A DNA stretch of 64,000 nucleotides from Austropuccinia psidii (lineage: Eukaryota; Basidiomycota; Pucciniomycetes; Pucciniales; Sphaerophragmiaceae), in contig JALGQZ010000001.1 of NCBI GenBank assembly GCA_023105745.1, forward strand, positions 49,661,662 to 49,725,661. The letters run 5' to 3'. Numbering within the stretch: the stretch's first letter is position 1; every line of letters starts with the position of its first letter. The notes under the pieces are model-generated. The model ran no database searches and had not been told where the DNA came from. It saw nothing but the letters and a program-made list of their open reading frames with translations. The position numbers were made by a program, and so were the translations under genes. Shown in pieces: positions 54,921 through 64,000 of the stretch.

Positions 54921-56803
54921 TGTAAGATGTGACTATGAAACTGATGATAATATTAATATTAATCAACAGCACTATGTCTGTTCTTATGAAATATAATAAT
55001 AAAATATTATTATAACCACAATTAAATAATTAAAGAATTATTTCTTTCACGTGTTAAGAACTACTAGTGATTTTAACAGTGAGCAAGTAATTGTCTACAA
55101 GAATCAATTACAAGAAGAATTTAATAATAAAAACTTCTTTTATTAAAATAATAAAATTATTTTAATATATAACTATCTTTTGCAAGAATAATTATAATGA
55201 TAATTCTTGAAGAAAACTAATTTTCAGAAAAAACTTTAAGAATTAAAAGTAAATCACTCACTAATATTCCAAAGAGCTTATTGAAAGATAAGATAGAGAG
55301 ATTTGACGTAGAATTGTGGATTTAGAGGATCAAAATGAATTTAGAAATGTATTACAACAATATATAGTTGATTTCTATGATTTCACGTCTTCCTGATTGA
55401 TTCTGAAAGAATAAAACACTTAAGAAAAGTTTTAACTAATACTTACTTGTTTGTAATATTGATATAAATGATTAATAAGATGATGATTGGAAAAAACAGC
55501 AAGAAGAGGCTTCTTTTAAGTCAACAACAGCTCACAGAGGCGTGCCATGGAGCAAACTGAAAAACCGGTGAGTGAGAAAACAATAAACCTTTTTGGATTA
55601 ATGATTGCATCATCTGTTGTCATGTAAGATTATCATAATTACTTAATTGTTGCTTTTACGTGACTACCAACCCCAATATGGTTAAGAATAAAAGGAGTAA
55701 CATCTGTAAATCTTCTTTTATTCCAAAATAATCATTGATTTCTCAAAGTTATCAATGTTATTGCCAATTTCATAACAGGTTTTAATTACTGTGAATTTTT
55801 GAAGATTCAGTGTTTCACATAGAATGGTCAAAAATGGACTGTAAGTAAAACTTTGAATTTTACTAGTAAAACTGTAATTCTTCTTGGTTGTACCATAGAT
55901 AATACAGTTCTCAATTGGTCCTGAAAGTTTCAGAAGTATTCATTAAGATTTGTCATTTTAATGAATTTTTGAAGTTTTTACCTCATTTCTACGTAGAATT
56001 GCAAATATCAGTGTTTGACTGGTTGCTATGAGGTAAATCAATGGATACTAGTCCAAAAAGGGTTTTAATTACTCTTTTGGGTTTTATCCATGGAAAGTCA
56101 TTAGTAATTGACATGGTTACAGGAGTGTAAGTAGCTTTTTACCTCCTTGGCACGTCAAAATAGCAGGTTATTTGCTATTTTCTGGTGTTTTACAGTAGTT
56201 GTAACTTGGTAACCAAGTTCCCAAAGGGGTTTAATTTACCAATTTGGTCAAGATCAGCCATGGAAACAAGCTTTGGAGCTATCCACGCCTCTGGGGCCTC
56301 AGAAGTTGGGTACCCTGGCTCTCTTTGATGTCTTTTGTCCCCCTTGCCTATTTTTTACGATGGGTGTACCAAAAGTTCATGTAAGAATACCATAATATTA
56401 AGTGCTCAAAACATGTATAACACTATTCTTAGTGTATATGTAACATGGAATTTCTCACTTTCCCATTATTTTGGCATGAAATTAAGAAAAACAAAAATTT
56501 TCACGGATGTTTTATGTGGTATTGATGATGTGGTATTGAAGTATTTTCCATTTTACCACCTCAAAGAGTTAATTTGAGCTTATTCACTCTATGGAGCTAC
56601 CCTAGGTGAATTTTTGTGTAGAAAACAAATCTGGCCTTAAATCCATGGATTTACTTCTCAATAAAAAGTTATTCATCTTTTCTGAAATCAAAAATGATGA
56701 ATTTTTGATATATGCATGACTTATGAGTTATGCATAATTCAAAATTTATTTTTAAGATAATTTTGGCCTATTTGGGTATGTAAAATATACCTCAAGGCTC
56801 ACA
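54921..56803 (-). repeat. C2 3' LTR
   Basis: This 1883-bp LTR begins TGTAAGATGTGAC and ends CAAGGCTCACA. It is nearly identical to the visible part of the 5' LTR (63244-64000) by eye, which points to a fairly recent insertion. About 50 bp present in the C1 LTR (near 42530-42570) are missing near 56355. Confidence 0.93.
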
Positions 56804-56821
56804 TTCCCTCCCACCAAAAAA
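56804..56821 (-). promoter_or_regulatory. C2 polypurine tract
   Basis: The sense strand reads TTTTTTGGTGGGAGGGAA followed by TGTGAGCCTT, the LTR start. Confidence 0.75.
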
Positions 56822-56947
56822 TAAAATTGTACTACAATTTTATTAATGATAGAAATAATAAAAAGCCCCAAAGGGGGGTTTATGTCCACTGTCCAACCTC
56901 TTTACATCACTCAGATCAAGTAATTTAAAGCACATTTATAGACATAT

Positions 56948-57631
56948 TCAGGCTTGTGGCCTTCTTTCATGTCTAAATCTTCTTAAGAGTTTATCTGAGT
57001 CAAGTATTTCTGATTCTGCCATCCATTCATCTTCATGTACTGGATTTCTATATCTGACAAGATATTCTCTCTGATTTTTACCCCTAAGTCTCCTTTCTTT
57101 AATAGCTTTCTTTATCTTTTTGTCTTCATTCTGTTCCACAGGTGGTACAGTTAAAGGAGTTGGGTTTATTAAAGGAGTCAATGCTTTGTCAGTCGGTTGA
57201 TAAGGCTTTATCAAGCTGACTGGAAAGGTGGGGTGTTTATTTTCCAATTCACCACTCAATTCCACTTGAACTGCATTGGTTCCATGTAAAGCAACAATAA
57301 CAAAAGGTCCTACATAAGAATCTTTAAGTTTCTTTGGGCCTTTGATATTATTAAAATTCAAGGTTGAAACTAAAACTAAGTCCCCTACTTTGAAGTCTGG
57401 TACTTTATGACTCTTGTCCCACTTCTGCTTTGCATAATCAAAAGCATCATCCATACTTTGTTTTGCATGGTGTTTTACTTTATCAAGAATTATCTTGAAG
57501 CTGGAAGCTGGAGGATGAATGTCAATCAAGTCGTTCCTCAGTGTGTCTGCTGGGAGTCTTGGATTCCATCCCGTTTCTAACATAGCAGGAGTTTGTCCTG
57601 TGGAAGAATGGACTGATGTCTTGTATGCCAA
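56948..57631 (-). CDS. C2 integrase C-terminal region with GPF motif and chromodomain-like tail
   Basis: 227 open residues to the natural end of pol. KTSVHSSTGQTPAMLETGWN is followed by [20 protein letters not shown] and SYVGPFVIVALHG (GPF motif), KHPTFPVSLIKPY, a short linker, then a chromodomain-like region (AIKERRLRGKNQREYLVRY, EDEWMAESEI) and LLRRFRHERRPQA. It is in the same frame as the rest of pol, behind the TAG at 57656-57658. Confidence 0.88.
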   Translation of the reverse strand: MAYKTSVHSSTGQTPAMLETGWNPRLPADTLRNDLIDIHPPASSFKIILDKVKHHAKQSMDDAFDYAKQKWDKSHKVPDFKVGDLVLVSTLNFNNIKGPKKLKDSYVGPFVIVALHGTNAVQVELSGELENKHPTFPVSLIKPYQPTDKALTPLINPTPLTVPPVEQNEDKKIKKAIKERRLRGKNQREYLVRYRNPVHEDEWMAESEILDSDKLLRRFRHERRPQA

Positions 57632-58345
57632 TTCTAATGCAGGTATCAGAGTGCACTATTCATGGGTAAAGCCATCTGAGTCTTTGAATTCTAATCCATA
57701 AGAAAAAAATCTCCTGATCATGTCTTCCAAAGTTTGAATCATCCTCTCTGCTATCCCATCTGTTTGAGGGTGATATGCTGTAGAGAATGATAACTTAGTC
57801 CCAAACAATCTATGAAGATTGGTCCAAAGTGCAGATGTGAACTTGGGATCTCTGTCACTTATGATATTCTTAAATAACCCTGTATGAGAAATAACTCTAC
57901 TCTATAAAAGAAGAGCTGTATCCATAGCAGTGTCATCTTTATGACATGGTAAGAATATGGGAATTTTGCTATATCTTTCTACAATGACTAAACAAGAATT
58001 ATAACTTTTGTCACCACTTGGAGGAATTGCTGTGACCCAATCCATGTGAACAACTTCCCATGGGGATTTTGGTTCTTGAATATGGATCATAAGTCCAAAT
58101 TTCTTGCCTGTACTACTGTTTGCTTTTTGGCATCTGTCACAGGTATGGCAATATTCAATACTTCCTTTTCTCCAAGATAGCCACCATGCACAGTTCTTCA
58201 CTTTTTCAAGTGTTCTATCTTCTGAAAGGTGTCCAGAGTAGATACTATCATGACATTCATGAAGAATGGTATTGATAAGTAATCTACTGCACAATGTCAT
58301 AACACAAGAATGTTTTGTTCTGTGGTAAATGATTCCATCAAACAA
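57632..58345 (-). pseudogene. C2 integrase zinc finger and catalytic core
   Basis: 57902-58345 is open: zinc finger H32 and H39 ([15 protein letters not shown]), C69 and C72 (CHTCDRC), and D102 ([14 protein letters not shown]). After the TAG at 57902-57904 the frame continues with [13 protein letters not shown] (second aspartate) and [13 protein letters not shown] (glutamate), then TAG at 57656-57658 in THE*CTL. Both TAGs stand for tryptophan and are shared with C1. A serine and phenylalanine replace cysteine and alanine near RRFFSYG. Confidence 0.86.
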
Positions 58346-58351
58346 GTGAAA

Positions 58352-59821
58352 TCATCCTTCAGAATAGGAATTTTTCCAAACTTCATCAAGTGCATTAGCT
58401 AAAGATGTATCTTTGCAGTCCTTATCTAAGAAAGAAGTCAAGATATGGCAATTCTTGTCTTGTTTATAAGATTCTCTGACCTCCTCAAAGAATTCAGTCC
58501 CAAGATCAGTTATGTTAATTCCTTCAATTGGAATCTGTGGTTCAGCTTCCAAAGGTACATAAGCTGGGTTCTCAGGAGTGTTGGCTAGAGCCCATCTACT
58601 GAGTCCATCAGCATTCTTGTCAATGTTTCCTGCTTTATGAACTATAGTCATGTTTCCTCTATATTCTTGAATAGCTATTTGCCATCTCAACATATGTCTG
58701 TTGGGAGTTTTCATGTTAAGAAGTGATTTTACTGCATTACAGTCAGTTATCACTTCAAAAACACTGCCATCAAGGTAATAGTTCAATTTCTCAAGTGCCC
58801 ATACCAAACATATGCACTCCATTTGGCTTGCACCATATCCGGCTTCTGTGGATTTGATTTGCCTTGAGATATAACAAACTGGTTGTTCTGTAGGTTTGTC
58901 ATCAATAATTTGGACTTGATGTAGGGCTGCCCCTAATCCATCTCCACATGCAGCAATGTAAAACTTAAAAGGAATATTCCAGTCAGGCATGAGGAGTAAA
59001 GGTGCTTCTGTAAGGGCTCTCTTTATCTTCTCATAAGCTTTAATTCTTTCCTGTGTCATCTCAAATACAGTCTGTTGATCACAGATTCTATAGAGTGATT
59101 TGGCTAGAATTGCAAAGTCTTTTAAATGTTGCCTATAGTAACTAGCAAATCCAAGAAAAGACATCATTTCTTTTTTCTTATGGGGTATTGGCTTAAGTAG
59201 TACTGCTGCTACTTTATTTTTGTCAATACCCAAGCTTAAACCAGAAACAACATGTCCTAATGCTTTAAGTTCTTCAAAACCAAAGTTGCATTTCTTAAGT
59301 GAAATCTTCATATTCACTCCTGCAACTTTGTGAAGTACTCTTGCTAGTCTTTCAAGGTACAAAGAACATAAATCAGAACATATGATAATATCATCAATAT
59401 AAATGATAAGCCATCCTTCAGACAATTCTATGGGGAAGATGGTATTCATCATTCTTTGATAATGAGATGGAGCATTTTTAATGCCAAATGGAATTCTAAG
59501 ATACTCAAAAATATCACAGTGAGTGATGATTCTGAGTAATTTCTTAGCTTTGGGCGTCAAAAAATTTTGATGGAAGCCTTTCAATGCATCCATTGATGTT
59601 ATATACTTGGCTTTGGATAATTGAGTCAAGGTTTCTTGGATTCTAGGGATTGGATACCTATCTGGAACTGTGTAGGTATTCAAAGCTCTAAAATCTCCAA
59701 CCATTCTTGACTTATCATTATGCCAAGCAATGATAACAGGTGTTGTCACCTCAACCTCCTCATTATGGCCTACTTTCCTTAGTACACCAAGTTGAATCAA
59801 CTCTTGGATATGTTTCTCCAA
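58352..59821 (-). CDS. C2 reverse transcriptase and RNase H
   Basis: 489 open residues, the longest frame of the window. [22 protein letters not shown], motif A D78 ([13 protein letters not shown]), [21 protein letters not shown] at 141-144, [20 protein letters not shown]. RNase H: the first catalytic aspartate is alanine ([12 protein letters not shown]290), while E335 ([11 protein letters not shown]), D360 ([11 protein letters not shown]) and D405 (NADGLSR) remain. RT looks functional by its motifs; RNase H should not be. The frame starts at TTG and is continuous with the upstream part after the TAA at 59963; it ends at TGA 58352. Confidence 0.92.
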   Translation of the reverse strand: MEKHIQELIQLGVLRKVGHNEEVEVTTPVIIAWHNDKSRMVGDFRALNTYTVPDRYPIPRIQETLTQLSKAKYITSMDALKGFHQNFLTPKAKKLLRIITHCDIFEYLRIPFGIKNAPSHYQRMMNTIFPIELSEGWLIIYIDDIIICSDLCSLYLERLARVLHKVAGVNMKISLKKCNFGFEELKALGHVVSGLSLGIDKNKVAAVLLKPIPHKKKEMMSFLGFASYYRQHLKDFAILAKSLYRICDQQTVFEMTQERIKAYEKIKRALTEAPLLLMPDWNIPFKFYIAACGDGLGAALHQVQIIDDKPTEQPVCYISRQIKSTEAGYGASQMECICLVWALEKLNYYLDGSVFEVITDCNAVKSLLNMKTPNRHMLRWQIAIQEYRGNMTIVHKAGNIDKNADGLSRWALANTPENPAYVPLEAEPQIPIEGINITDLGTEFFEEVRESYKQDKNCHILTSFLDKDCKDTSLANALDEVWKNSYSEG

Positions 59822-61264
59822 GACTTCTCTAGCTCTGGGAATGGCTGGATAAGCTGGTCTTCTAAGTACTGGGGGATATGGTCTGTCAATATTAAGAGTA
59901 ATATCAACCTCATGTCCTCTTATACCACCTGATGGTTCATTATCAGAGGCAAATACAGCATTTTATGTGTATAACACGTCAATAAGTTCAATCCTCATTT
60001 TTGGTGACAAAGATGGATTAATCTGTGCTTCAACAAGTTGATTAGACACAAATTCATCTTTATAAGTATCTTTGACAGAAGATACCACAGATATTTGTTT
60101 TGGTATATTGGAAAAGGCAAATTTTTGTCTTTTGTTATCCCCAATTGTGAAATATCTGTCTTTATGGTTATTGATGTCAATACCATAGATATTCAAGTAA
60201 TCATTTCCAAGAATGATGTGCTGAGATGTGCAATTATCCATTACAACAATTTCAGTTTTCATCCTTACACTTCCTGCTTGGTGTGGGAATACAAGATTAG
60301 TGTCTAATATACCCAAGGGGTACATATTGTTACTGGCACTACTAAATTGTACACCTTCTATTGGTAACAGATGGTTCTTCCATCCAGGAATTATAATTTG
60401 GAGATAATCTTTGCCCACACAAGTGCAAAATGCCCCTGTATCCAAATTTACTTTGGCGTCAATATCACTCATCAAAACTGATGTGATACAGGATGCTCCA
60501 GCAGTATGACCCTTTCCTCTAGCAGGTTTTGTTTTACACATTCTGGCATCTTGGATATTGGTCAGGTTGCAGCAATCCTCACTGTACTGTGGCAAGTGGG
60601 TATTGACTTCTGTGACCTCAAAGAAAGCTGTGATGTTCTCAATGGGATAGTCCTCTACTGGTGTATCTTCAGAGACTGCAGAATCTTGATCAGATTCTTC
60701 CTTCTCTTCAGTACACTGGATCTCTTCAATAACTTGAACTTCATTGATTTTTGTCTTTTTTGTGCAAGTGTTGGCTAAATGTGAAGTGCTTCCACATTCA
60801 TGACACTTTAAGACAGGTTTTTCTGGTCTCTTATCCTCTCTGGGAATCTTAGAGATCATCTTGGATTCTGTTGGGATTTTAGACCAAGTTTTACCAATTC
60901 TTGTTCTGGTAATGATATCTTCCATAGCATTAATGTAGTCTTCTGTTGAACAGGGTTCTACACATCTGCTTTTGATAGAATGTTCTAATTCTCCTCCACA
61001 CTTCCTTAATATTTTCATATTAATCACAGTGTCAGACATATCTGGCTGTAAAGCAGATAATCTGTCTTTTTGTTTGAAGAACCAAGTAAGTGGTTTGTCT
61101 TTTTCTGAGTTAAAAATGGCATTTTCAAAGGCATTTTCTATTTTAAACCTCCAAGAATTATTGGCCCATTTGATAATCACTTCAGATTTCCACCAAGACC
61201 AATCATGTTTACCATGATCAATCCTCATTTTGTAATACCATTTCTTTGCAGTTCTGGTAAACAA
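59822..61264 (-). CDS. C2 Gag capsid, zinc knuckle and aspartic protease
   Basis: 433 open residues (59963-61264). Capsid: [63 protein letters not shown]. An intact knuckle [14 protein letters not shown] lies at residues 154-167 (CX2CX4HX4C). An acidic tail follows, then the protease with [11 protein letters not shown] (D275) and [19 protein letters not shown]. It ends with a TAA in [13 protein letters not shown]; the same frame then runs on through [13 protein letters not shown] to RT. In the sense direction a TGA just upstream (near 61277) separates it from the Gag start. Confidence 0.9.
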
Positions 61265-61386
61265 TCAGTGTAATTTTCTGACTATGATTTCATCAGGTAT
61301 ATTAAAGTCTTCTTGAAACATATCAATAGTCCTGATGAATTCAATATGGTTGTATTCTCCTTCACCAGAGAATGTTGGCCATTCTT

Positions 61387-62418
61387 CTATTTTGGGAATA
61401 TCTCTTGCAGAGTAGGCATTTTCTCCCAAGAATGGGTGAGACTTTCTTTAACAGAAAGTTTTTCTTCTGTTAAAGGTGTAGAATGTCTTGGCATATGTGG
61501 TTCATGATTCTTATGAATTTGTTCCACATTTGCAATTATTTCATTCTTCAACTTCTGCCTTTCATTGTCACTTTTTGCTAAGTGTATAGCAAATTGGTTG
61601 GTATTCTCAACTATTTTTAATATTTGGTCTTGTAAAATTGTAAGTTGATTATTCACCTTAAAAATGGAAAATTCTTCCATCTCATCATGCTGAACTTGGC
61701 ACATGTTTTCAATTCTTTTGCAAGAATTGGTAATTAAGTCAAGTGTGGCATGTGTCACTTGGTGCAATTCAATGTATGTCTTGTCATTTTTCTTTAATTC
61801 AACTATATCTGATGCAATTTTAGTTAACTTTCTATCAAGTTTACCAATTTCTACATTAATACTAGTCTGTACACCAATTCTTTGCGTGGAAAGTTTCTGT
61901 ACATCCTTTCCTGCTCCTTGACTGTGAATTCCATTAGAGTCCTGGCCACATTGAAGACACTGTCCATGGCTGAAGGCTCCAATTTGGGGATCCTGTACCC
62001 TTGTGGGTAGGGTCTGTGCCAATTGGCTTTGCCTTTTCCTTTGCCTTGATGGTTCTTGGGACCTTTCTGCTTCGTCTGAGGTCCCTTGGGCTTGTCCTTG
62101 GACACTTCTGGAGCTGGTAGACGCCACTGGTGCCTCTGTCTCCAAAGCTGGAGTTATTTCCAACTCTTTCCTCTGGTATATAGATAAAAGACTTTGGTTC
62201 TTCAACCAATTCTTTATCTTTTTGACTTTGTCTTTGAAAGACAGGGGGCTCCATCCTCCTAAGAGTTCTATGGTCTTCTCCTGACCCAGAAAGCTCGTGA
62301 TGTGTAAGTAGGAGTTCATGGCCCCCTGCCTAAGGCTTGGGCATATTTCCCATTCTTCTTCTTTGGCTGCTCTGAACCAATTCTTGTACTGGCATTGATA
62401 TATTTCTATTGCTGCCAC
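61387..62418 (-). CDS. C2 Gag N-terminal region, short ORF and Gag-Pol frame joined by an indel
   Basis: This 343-residue frame starts (GTG) in the short-ORF frame: IEIYQCQYKNWFRAAKEEEW, MNSYLHITSFLGQEKTIELL, GGWSPLSFKDK. After VASTSSR an 11-bp loss between direct repeats (GGAGCTGGT, still doubled in C1 near 48340-48360) moves it into the Gag-Pol frame: QSQLAQTLPTRVQDPQIG, a coiled coil (VEIGKLDRKLTKIASDIVEL, NNQLTILQDQILKIVENTNQ) and MPRHSTPLTEEKLS. The rest of the short ORF is now at 61851-62105 (KGKGKANWHRPYPQGY, VFNVARTLMEFTVKEQE), and the Gag-Pol start at 61934-62254. A one-base loss near 61450 restores the downstream frame. Confidence 0.75.
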   Translation of the reverse strand: MAAIEIYQCQYKNWFRAAKEEEWEICPSLRQGAMNSYLHITSFLGQEKTIELLGGWSPLSFKDKVKKIKNWLKNQSLLSIYQRKELEITPALETEAPVASTSSRSVQGQAQGTSDEAERSQEPSRQRKRQSQLAQTLPTRVQDPQIGAFSHGQCLQCGQDSNGIHSQGAGKDVQKLSTQRIGVQTSINVEIGKLDRKLTKIASDIVELKKNDKTYIELHQVTHATLDLITNSCKRIENMCQVQHDEMEEFSIFKVNNQLTILQDQILKIVENTNQFAIHLAKSDNERQKLKNEIIANVEQIHKNHEPHMPRHSTPLTEEKLSVKESLTHSWEKMPTLQEIFPK

Positions 62419-62458
62419 TTAAAAATGGTTCAGTCCTAGAAATAATATCATGAATTAG

Positions 62459-62855
62459 TTAAGGATCAGAATTCACGTCAAAATCTGTTGGTACAGACCT
62501 TGGGGAATGGGGGGCAACTCTGGCATCCTCCAGATGTGTCTTTCTTGTGGAAGATTTGGCACTTCTGGATTTGGTCTTGCCTCTTCCTTGTCCACATCCA
62601 TCTGGTTGGACTGAATAGTTGCTTCCATTTCTGGTATGCATCATTTTCACGTCAATTTAAAGATAAAAAGTGAAAATATAAGATAAAATACACACCTTTT
62701 GGTGGTAATTTAGCTTTTTCTGAGTTAAATAAGGTGCCTCTTTTAGCAATTTGCACCTCAATGCTTTCTTCAGATTCTGCTTCTGAAGATTCAGGACTAT
62801 TGATATATCTTTTACTGAGTCTGTTGCCAGCTGCACAGTATTTGATTAAAGACAC
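62459..62855 (-). pseudogene. C2 Gag-Pol N-terminus and possible upstream exon
   Basis: 62459-62650 encodes HTRNGSNYSVQPDGCGQGRG and an Arg/Ser-rich stretch, in the Gag-Pol frame, and ends at TAA after NSDP. Upstream, 62692-62855 is an open acidic piece (SKRYINSPESSEAESEESIE, NSEKAKLPPK) ending at a GTGTGT that could be a splice donor (CAAAAG^GTGTGT, near 62697). It is preceded by a possible acceptor AATACTGTGCAG at about 62832. B and A1 have comparable acidic pieces after candidate acceptors. Confidence 0.5.
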
Positions 62856-63226
62856 TTTAAGGAGAAAATATGATAAAAGAAATTATTTTTATGATTTAAG
62901 ATATTTTAAAAGATTTTTTATAAGTTTTATTATTTTTTGATATTAAAAAATATTCTCTTCAAAGAAAAGGGTACTAAAATTTAAGAATTTGAATAAAAAA
63001 TTAAGTCAGAGTAACTCAAAGAATAATTTTATAAGTTTTTGGATGTGAAAAAGCCACATGTAAAAACAGTACAAAATTAAACCAAATTCCTCAATGAAAT
63101 AAGATTTTAAGACAATTTCAAAAATAAAAATAATTTTTCCTTAAATTGAAGAAAAAAAATATTAAATTAATATATTTTAGAACTTAAAAATATATTAATT
63201 AAGGGTACAAGGTTCAAAAAAAAAAC
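62856..63226 (-). other. C2 leader, AT-rich
   Basis: Noncoding sequence between the priming site and the first gag-related frame. It has long A and T runs, and no gene is seen. Confidence 0.5.
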
Positions 63227-63243
63227 ATGGCCAGGCCCCCAAA
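63227..63243 (-). promoter_or_regulatory. C2 primer-binding site
   Basis: The sense strand just inside the 5' LTR reads TTTGGGGGCCTGGCCATG, identical to B except for one CG-to-CA change at its end. Confidence 0.7.
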
Positions 63244-64000
63244 TGTAAGATGTGACTATGAAACTGATAATAATATTAATATTAATCAATGTTACTATGT
63301 CTGTTCTTATGAAATATAATAATGAAATATTATTATAACCACAATTAAATAATTAAACAATTATTTCTTTCACGTGTTAAGCACTACTAGTGATTTTAAC
63401 AGTGAGCAAGTAATTGTCTACAAGAATCAATTACAAGAAGAATTTAATAATAAAAACTTCTTTTATTAAAATAATAAAATTATTTTAATATATAACTATC
63501 TTTTGCAAGAATAATTATAATGATAATTCTTGAAGAAAACTAATTTTAAGAAAAGACTTTAAGAATTAAAAGTAAATCACTCACTAATATTCCAAAGAGC
63601 TTATTGAAAGATAAGATAGAGAGATTTGACGTAGAATTGTGGATTTAGAGGATCAAAATGAATTTAGAAATGTATTACAACAATATATAGTTGATTTCTA
63701 TGATTTCACGTCTTCCTGATTGATTCTGAAAGAATAAAACACTTAAGAAAAGTTTTAACTAATACTTACTTGTTGGTAATATTGATATAAATGATTAATA
63801 AGATGATGATTGGAAAAAACAGCAAGAAGAGGCTTCTTTTAAGTCAACAACAGATCACAGAGGCGTGCCATGGAGCAAACTGAAAAACCAGTGAGTGAGA
63901 AAACAATAAACCTTTTTGGATTAATGATTGCATCATCTGTTGTCATGTAAGATTATCATAATTACCTAATTGATGCTTTTACGTGACTACCAACCCCAAT
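63244..64000 (-). repeat. C2 5' LTR, cut by the window end
   Basis: It begins TGTAAGATGTGACTATGAAAC and matches 54921-55678 almost base for base. A GTAAGT donor motif (CAACAA^GTAAGT, sense) lies at 63769-63764. The promoter and outer end lie outside the window. Confidence 0.92.

Larger units (their letters stand above)
54921..64000 (-). mobile_element. Ty3/Gypsy element C2, best preserved copy, runs off the window
   Basis: The 3' LTR is 54921-56803, internal region 56804-63243, 5' LTR from 63244 to beyond the window. From 61264 down to 56948 the gag-pol frame never shifts; it is interrupted only by in-frame stops (near 61277, 59963, 58352, 57902, 57656). Two indels affect the N-terminal part. 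Left target duplication is GAATG (54916-54920). Confidence 0.93.

Noticed and set aside
1..64000. An integrated virus or retrovirus with an envelope gene
   Set aside because: No frame follows integrase before the LTR in any copy; polypurine tract and LTR begin right after the chromodomain-like tail, as in envelope-less Ty3/Gypsy elements.

Overview
The window holds no recognisable host gene, tRNA, rRNA or CRISPR array. It is almost entirely a nest of long terminal repeat (LTR) retrotransposons of the Ty3/Gypsy order (gag-protease-RT-RNase H-integrase, with a GPF motif and a degenerate chromodomain-like tail after the integrase). The very AT-rich DNA, the LTRs of about 1.4-2.2 kb, and the wording of the Gag and Pol proteins match what I remember of the rust fungus Austropuccinia psidii (myrtle rust, Pucciniales). 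The species call is inference from memory; that this is transposon-filled fungal heterochromatin is well supported.

Layout. Six families are named here A-F. (1) E is an old, heavily decayed plus-strand element spanning about 578-32386. Its 5' LTR (578-1755 + 13239-13918) was split by A1, its gag (16685) by a solo A LTR, and its 3' LTR (21729-22353 + 31206-32386) by B. (2) A1 (1756-13233, minus strand, target-site duplication CCCCC) is a full element whose 3' LTR carries a solo F LTR (2960-4797, TGAGA). (3) B (22354-31200, minus strand, TGAAG) is full length but has lost most of gag and the protease. (4) 32387-35834 holds a decayed D-type LTR fragment, interrupted by a solo C LTR (33359-35283). 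(5) A2 (35835-50170, minus strand) is a truncated A element carrying a solo F LTR (37303-39151, CCCCA) and C1 (41088-49677). (6) 50171-51604 is a chimeric F/C LTR fused at a 6-bp microhomology. (7) D (51605-54527) is a 5' gag fragment, leader and LTR. (8) C2 (54921 to the window end, minus strand) is the best preserved coding copy, but its 5' LTR runs off the window.

How the genes work. Each complete element would be transcribed from its 5' LTR, primed at a conserved site just inside that LTR (sense core GGGGGCCTGGCCRTG), and translated as one Gag-Pol polyprotein. All copies here are broken by stops, frameshifts, deletions or changed catalytic residues, so any movement would need proteins supplied by other copies.

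The most interesting signal is a second reading frame overlapping the N-terminal part of the Gag-Pol frame, present in families A, B, C and, in decayed form, E. Between B and C1 this overlapping frame is better conserved (35/53 identical residues, counted by eye, no gaps) than the Gag-Pol frame over the same DNA (23/54). This suggests a real, apparently unnamed overprinted retrotransposon protein.
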